Below are positions 8,285 through 12,948 of a DNA stretch of 12,948 nucleotides, one piece after another. The stretch spans positions 1 through 12,948 of the forward strand of contig JAAYXG010000130.1 in the NCBI GenBank assembly GCA_012516015.1, given 5' to 3'. How positions within the stretch are numbered: the first letter of the stretch is position 1; the number at the start of each line of letters is the position of its first letter. A program made the position numbers and the translations under genes. Below the pieces are notes generated by a model, which was not told where the DNA came from, did no database searches, and worked only from the letters and a program-made list of their open reading frames with translations. The DNA comes from Lysobacteraceae bacterium (GTDB lineage: Bacteria > Pseudomonadota > Gammaproteobacteria > Steroidobacterales > Steroidobacteraceae).

Positions 8285-9202
8285 ATGCACGACCGCGATT
8301 GTCTCCATCGATTTCTATTCGAGCACTATCCCATCCGCGGGCTGCTCGTTCATCTCGATGCCTCGTGGCGTGCGCTGCTCGAGCATCGCGAGTATCCGGA
8401 AGCGATCCGCGACACGCTCGGCGAAGCCGTGGCAGCCTCCGTTCTGCTGGCGGCGACGCTCAAATTCGACGGCACTCTGACCCTGCAGCTCCAAGGCCAA
8501 GGACCCATGCATCTGATGCTGGCGCAGTGCTCGAGCCGGCTCGGCGTGCGCGGGGTCGCGCGGTATCGCGAGTCGATCGAGGAGCGAAGTCTGGCGGCGC
8601 TCTCGGGCGCGGGCAATCTGACCGTGACGATCGAAACGGAGGACCTGTCGCAGCGGTACCAAGGGGTGGTGCCCTTGAGCGGCGAGCGCCTCGCCGACTG
8701 TCTGGAAGGATATTTCGAGAGCTCGGAGCAGCTTCCGACGCGTCTGTGGTTGCATGCGACGGAGATGGGCGTGGCAGGCATGCTGCTGCAGCGCTTGCCG
8801 GCAAGCACGCTCACGGAACGCACGAATCCATCGTCCGGAGCGCAACCGAGCGCTGCCGATATCGAGGATGCGTGGCGGCGCGTGCAAATGTTGGGCGATA
8901 CGCTGAAGCCGGAGGAGCTCACCGCGCTGAGCGCGCAAACGCTGCTGCAGCGACTCTTCGCCGAAGATGACGTGCGCCTATTCGAGCCGGCGCCGGTGTT
9001 CTTCCGCTGCCGATGCTCTCGAGATCGCGTGATCGGCATGCTGCGTGCGCTCGGCGCGGAGGAGCTGCGCTCGATCCTGGCCGAGCGGGGCAGCGTCGAG
9101 GTGCGCTGCGACTTCTGTAATCGCGCGTACGAATTCGACCCGGTCGACGTCGAGCACTTCCTTGCGTCCCAGGCGGTAGACGGGTCGGACCTGAGGCACT
9201 GA
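8285..9202 (+). CDS. hslO: Redox-regulated holdase chaperone Hsp33
   Basis: Hsp33 is a cytoplasmic ATP-independent chaperone, inactive when reduced and zinc-bound and activated by oxidative unfolding. The 305-residue protein has the N-terminal substrate-binding core, with the characteristic RGLLVHLDASW, LGEAVAASVLLAATLKFDGTLTLQLQGQGP and the SGERLADCLEGYFESSEQLPTRLWL region quoted here as landmarks. The C-terminal redox switch has its four zinc-binding cysteines in the CxC and CxxC arrangement (Cys242, Cys244, Cys275, Cys278). Length and cysteine spacing are normal. The start at 8285 fits the family; the preceding sequence lacks a clear Shine-Dalgarno. The gene has no obvious functional link to gatCAB. 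It is separated from gatB by element 2 and from the regulator by element 3, so it may be its own transcription unit. Confidence 0.95.
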   Translation: MHDRDCLHRFLFEHYPIRGLLVHLDASWRALLEHREYPEAIRDTLGEAVAASVLLAATLKFDGTLTLQLQGQGPMHLMLAQCSSRLGVRGVARYRESIEERSLAALSGAGNLTVTIETEDLSQRYQGVVPLSGERLADCLEGYFESSEQLPTRLWLHATEMGVAGMLLQRLPASTLTERTNPSSGAQPSAADIEDAWRRVQMLGDTLKPEELTALSAQTLLQRLFAEDDVRLFEPAPVFFRCRCSRDRVIGMLRALGAEELRSILAERGSVEVRCDFCNRAYEFDPVDVEHFLASQAVDGSDLRH

Positions 9203-9214
9203 TTGCTTAGCTTA

Positions 9215-9417
9215 GGGCTTGGCCTCGGGGGGGGGCTTGGGGCCCGGGCCAGAAGCCCGGACAGCCGACAGCCAGACCCCAGACCCCAGCTCCCAGATCT
9301 GCCAGCTGTAGGCCGAGAGCCTAGTTAAAACAACGCCCTACGCCTCAAAGCTGACGCGCGCATGTAAGACGCGCCAACCACATTCTGGCCCAAGCCCCGC
9401 GCCCCAAGCCCAAGCCC
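9215..9417. repeat. Inverted-repeat element 3 with heptad arms and an inner heptad array
   Basis: The 281-bp gap between hslO and the regulator is dominated by this element. The left arm (9215-9254) and the right arm (9381-9417, minus strand) are imperfect inverted copies ending in GGCCAGAA. They differ mainly by one extra 7-bp unit, GGGCCCG, in the left arm and by a G9 run. Units are of the GGGCTTG / GGGCGCG type. Just inside the left arm, 9258-9299 is a run of six consecutive heptads: CGGACAG, CCGACAG, CCAGACC, CCAGACC, CCAGCTC, CCAGATC. The inner core 9320-9352 can be aligned with the core of element 1. On the minus strand the right arm holds five G-runs of 3-4 with 3-nt loops, a canonical G-quadruplex pattern. 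I see no gene in it. Confidence 0.85.
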
Positions 9418-9418
9418 T

Positions 9419-9447
9419 TTGCAGCAGTGCTGCCAAAGCGCTATAGT
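9419..9447 (+). promoter_or_regulatory. Candidate promoter of the regulator-metF-metH operon
   Basis: TTGCAG (9419-9424), a 17-nt spacer, and TATAGT (9442-9447, 5/6 to the consensus -10). Transcription would begin near 9454, about 30 nt before the regulator ATG. The promoter begins just after the right arm of element 3 and directly precedes the operator palindrome. Confidence 0.55.
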
Positions 9448-9455
9448 GCGACCGA

Positions 9456-9475
9456 ATATAAAGAGATGTTTATAT
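9456..9475. promoter_or_regulatory. AT-rich palindromic operator, probably bound by the ArsR-type regulator
   Basis: ATATAAA, a 6-bp centre GAGATG, and TTTATAT form a perfect 7-bp inverted repeat spanning 20 bp, conspicuous in GC-rich DNA. A second, offset imperfect palindrome (AAGAGAT / ATATCTT, 9462-9478) overlaps it. It lies at the predicted transcription start and ends 8 bp before the ATG at 9484. Dimeric ArsR-family repressors bind such sites, so autorepression of the operon is the natural inference. No second copy precedes metF or metH. Confidence 0.65.
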
Positions 9476-9483
9476 CTTGATCC

Positions 9484-10395
9484 ATGTCTCTGCCCTTCCT
9501 CTCTGCTGTGTCGGCGCTTCGCGCGGCGGGTGAGCCATCGCGGCTTCGCTTGCTTGCGTTGCTCGCGCGGGCGGAGCTCACGGTGGGCGAGCTGTGTGAA
9601 ATCGTCGGGCAGAGTCAACCGCGCGTTTCGCGCCACTTGAAGGTGCTCTCGAGCGCCGGTCTGCTCAATCGGTTTCGCGAAGAGCACTGGGTGTACTACC
9701 GCGTGCCGACGACCGGCGAATCGAGCGAGGTCGCGCGGCAGCTCTTATCCCTCATGGCGGAAGACGACCCGGTGCTCCAGCGGGATCGGGTGCGGATGGA
9801 TGCGGTGATTGCCGAGCGTGCTCGTCGGGCGAGCAACCAATTGCGGCCTGACGTCGATCTGCCGAACCGCATCGCGATCGAAACGCTCGTGGTGCGGGAG
9901 TTCGTCGACAAGCCGGTCGGTGTGCTGCTCGATATCGGTACGGGCAGCGGATACCTGCTCGAGCTGCTTGCGCCGCGTGCGACGCGCGCGATCGGCATCG
10001 ACATCTCGACCGATGCGCTGCGGCTTGCGCGCACGAACGTTCACGGCGCCGGGCTCAGTCATTGCGAGCTCCAGCAGGGCAACATGTACGACCTGCCGTT
10101 CGCGGAGGCGACGTTTGACACCGTGACGTTGGATCGGCTGCTCGCGGCCGCGGACCGACCGCTCGTGGCGCTCGCGGAAATCGCGCGTACGTTGAAAGCC
10201 GAAGGAAGGCTCATCCTCATCGAAGACTTCGATGCACTTCATGAGGCGGTTCATGCGAATCCCATCAACGTGCTGCGCGAGTGGCTCGTTCGCAGCGGCT
10301 TCGCGTGTACTCGCATCCACCCGATCGACACCGAGACTGCGCACTTGATAGTCGCAGTCGGCGAGCGCGTGGCGAGCGCGGTTGCTGCAGCCTGA
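9484..10395 (+). CDS. ArsR-family regulator fused to a SAM-dependent methyltransferase domain (SahR-like)
   Basis: A 303-residue two-domain protein. Residues 1-90 form an ArsR-type winged helix, with VGELCEIVGQSQPRVSRHLKVL (34-55) as helix-turn-helix and the beta-wing HWVYYRV (68-74). The metal-site motif ELCVC of metal-sensing ArsR proteins is absent: only Cys38 remains, reading ELCEI. Residues about 125-290 are a class I methyltransferase fold with SAM motif I LLDIGTGSG (148-156), the following GIDIS acidic loop, GNMYDLPFAEATFD, and LKAEGRLILIEDF. Fused regulators of this kind occur next to metF in proteobacteria, and SahR-type ArsR proteins are known to sense S-adenosylhomocysteine; that this one does is inference. 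It is 52 bp upstream of metF on the same strand and has a palindrome at its own promoter, so an autoregulated methionine-cycle repressor is likely. Whether the second domain methylates anything or only binds ligand cannot be told from the sequence. Confidence 0.92.
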   Translation: MSLPFLSAVSALRAAGEPSRLRLLALLARAELTVGELCEIVGQSQPRVSRHLKVLSSAGLLNRFREEHWVYYRVPTTGESSEVARQLLSLMAEDDPVLQRDRVRMDAVIAERARRASNQLRPDVDLPNRIAIETLVVREFVDKPVGVLLDIGTGSGYLLELLAPRATRAIGIDISTDALRLARTNVHGAGLSHCELQQGNMYDLPFAEATFDTVTLDRLLAAADRPLVALAEIARTLKAEGRLILIEDFDALHEAVHANPINVLREWLVRSGFACTRIHPIDTETAHLIVAVGERVASAVAAA

Positions 10396-10436
10396 TCCCT
10401 CGCCGCCGCATGAATGAATAAACAACGGTACTGACC

Positions 10437-10442
10437 AGGGAG
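10437..10442 (+). promoter_or_regulatory. Ribosome-binding site of metF
   Basis: AGGGAG lies 5 nt before the metF ATG. It is the only strong, well-spaced Shine-Dalgarno sequence in the window and confirms the start at 10448. Confidence 0.8.
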
Positions 10443-10447
10443 CCACC

Positions 10448-11377
10448 ATGTCTATCGAGCAACTGAACGACCGGATCGGCAATGCCGTCGCCAAACAGCG
10501 CGTGCGTCCGACCGTCTCCTTCGAGTTCTTTCCACCGAAAGACGAGGCGATGGAGCAGACGCTGTGGCGGTCGATCGATCGGCTCCTGCCTTTGCAACCG
10601 CGGTTCGTCTCTGTGACGTATGGCGCCGACGGTTCGACGCGCACGCGAACGCACAACATCGTCACCCAAATCCAAGAGTCGACGGCGCTGACCGCCGCAC
10701 CGCATCTCACCTGCGTCGGCGCACCGAAGGACGAGGTTCTCGACATCGCGCGCAACTATTGGGCGCACGGCATCCGTCATATCGTCGCTCTTCGCGGCGA
10801 TCCGCCGCAGGGTTGCGGAGGCAAATACGTGCCGCACCCGCGCGGTTTTGCCTACGCCGTCGATCTCGTGAAGGGTCTGAAGTCAGTCGGCGACTTCGAG
10901 ATTTCCGTCGCGACTTATCCCGAGAGACATCCCGAGGCGCCGAGCGAAGCGTTCGAGCTCGAGAATCTGAAGGCGAAGGTCGATGCGGGCGCCGACCGCG
11001 CGATCACGCAATTCTTCTTCGATCCGGATGTCTTCTTGCGCTTCAGAGATCGTTGTGCCGCGGCTGGGATCACGGCTTCGATCGTGCCCGGCATTCTGCC
11101 GATCACGCGCTTCCCGCAGATGCTGCGAATGGCGCAGCGCTGCGGCGCCTCTGTGCCGGACTGGCTCGTGCAACGCTTCGACGGCCTCGATGAGGACGCC
11201 GATACGCGGCGCATGATCGCCGCGGCCGTCGCGATCGAGCAGGTGCAAGCCCTGCAAAGGCACGGAGTCGATGAGTTCCATTTCTACACGCTCAATCGCT
11301 TCGAGCTCACGTACGCAATCTGTCATGCCCTCGGCGTTCGGCCTCAGTCGAACGACCTGCAGCGAGAGGCAAGCTAG
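10448..11377 (+). CDS. metF: 5,10-methylenetetrahydrofolate reductase
   Basis: MetF reduces 5,10-methylene-THF to 5-methyl-THF using FAD and NADH, supplying the methyl donor for MetH. The 309-residue protein is close in size to E. coli MetF (about 296) and closely follows it along its length. The catalytic Glu26 lies in VSFEFFPPK, and the family blocks FVSVTYGA (53-60), APHLTC (84-89), [11 protein letters not shown] with Asp118, [23 protein letters not shown] and EFHFYTLNR are present. The product lacks the C-terminal regulatory domain of eukaryotic enzymes, as expected for bacteria. A good ribosome-binding site precedes it. It sits between the SAM-binding regulator and metH, whose substrate it makes, so the three form a plausible operon. 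Confidence 0.98.
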   Translation: MSIEQLNDRIGNAVAKQRVRPTVSFEFFPPKDEAMEQTLWRSIDRLLPLQPRFVSVTYGADGSTRTRTHNIVTQIQESTALTAAPHLTCVGAPKDEVLDIARNYWAHGIRHIVALRGDPPQGCGGKYVPHPRGFAYAVDLVKGLKSVGDFEISVATYPERHPEAPSEAFELENLKAKVDAGADRAITQFFFDPDVFLRFRDRCAAAGITASIVPGILPITRFPQMLRMAQRCGASVPDWLVQRFDGLDEDADTRRMIAAAVAIEQVQALQRHGVDEFHFYTLNRFELTYAICHALGVRPQSNDLQREAS

Positions 11378-11436
11378 GCCGCAGATGCTTGGCTTTCGTT
11401 CCTGCCCCAGCCATTGGCTCCAGTCGGACACTTTCA

Positions 11437-12948
<1,512 letters not shown>

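Noticed and set aside
10396..10447. A second operator or SAM riboswitch before metF
   Set aside because: The 52-bp gap is too short for a riboswitch, has no copy of the AT-rich palindrome, and contains only the metF ribosome-binding site.

Overview
The window is GC-rich, gene-dense chromosomal DNA from a proteobacterium, most likely a gammaproteobacterium. I infer this from the divergent mreB / gatC arrangement, which is familiar from Pseudomonas-like genomes, from mrdA following mreD directly, and from an ArsR-methyltransferase regulator next to metF and metH. A Xanthomonadales/Steroidobacterales-type lineage is my best guess, but the sequence alone does not prove it. All genes are core housekeeping genes. 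There is no tRNA, rRNA, CRISPR array, phage gene or transposase gene.

Left block (1-4572, minus strand): the cell-shape cluster reads mreB, mreC, mreD, mrdA (PBP2). mrdA runs off the left edge before its KTG motif. The genes encode the elongasome: the MreB filament, the MreC/MreD inner-membrane partners and the transpeptidase PBP2. The 188-bp gap between mreD and mrdA is almost filled by a 171-bp inverted-repeat element built from 7-bp units.

Middle block (4725-9202, plus strand): gatC, gatA and gatB encode the three subunits of the tRNA-dependent amidotransferase, followed by hslO (redox chaperone Hsp33). The 152-bp divergent region holds a candidate mreB promoter and two helically phased A/T tracts. 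GatA has a complete catalytic triad but lacks two arginines that are usually conserved.

Right block (9484-12948, plus strand): an ArsR/SAM-methyltransferase fusion regulator resembling SahR-type regulators, then metF (methylene-tetrahydrofolate reductase) and metH (cobalamin-dependent methionine synthase, cut by the right edge). A well-formed promoter and a 20-bp AT-rich palindrome lie just upstream of the regulator. This suggests an autoregulated methionine-cycle operon that senses SAM or SAH.

The least expected structure lies between the genes. Three gaps (mreD-mrdA, gatB-hslO, hslO-regulator) each contain a 150-200 bp element with inverted terminal arms, and the arms are made of 7-bp tandem units. 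Unit sequences differ between elements, but the 7-bp period is kept. The first and third elements share the arm end GGCCAGAATG and an alignable inner core. A fourth gap (gatA-gatB) holds a short degenerate heptad array. These look like a dispersed non-coding repeat family. A second genome-level oddity is that only metF of eleven genes has a clear Shine-Dalgarno sequence.
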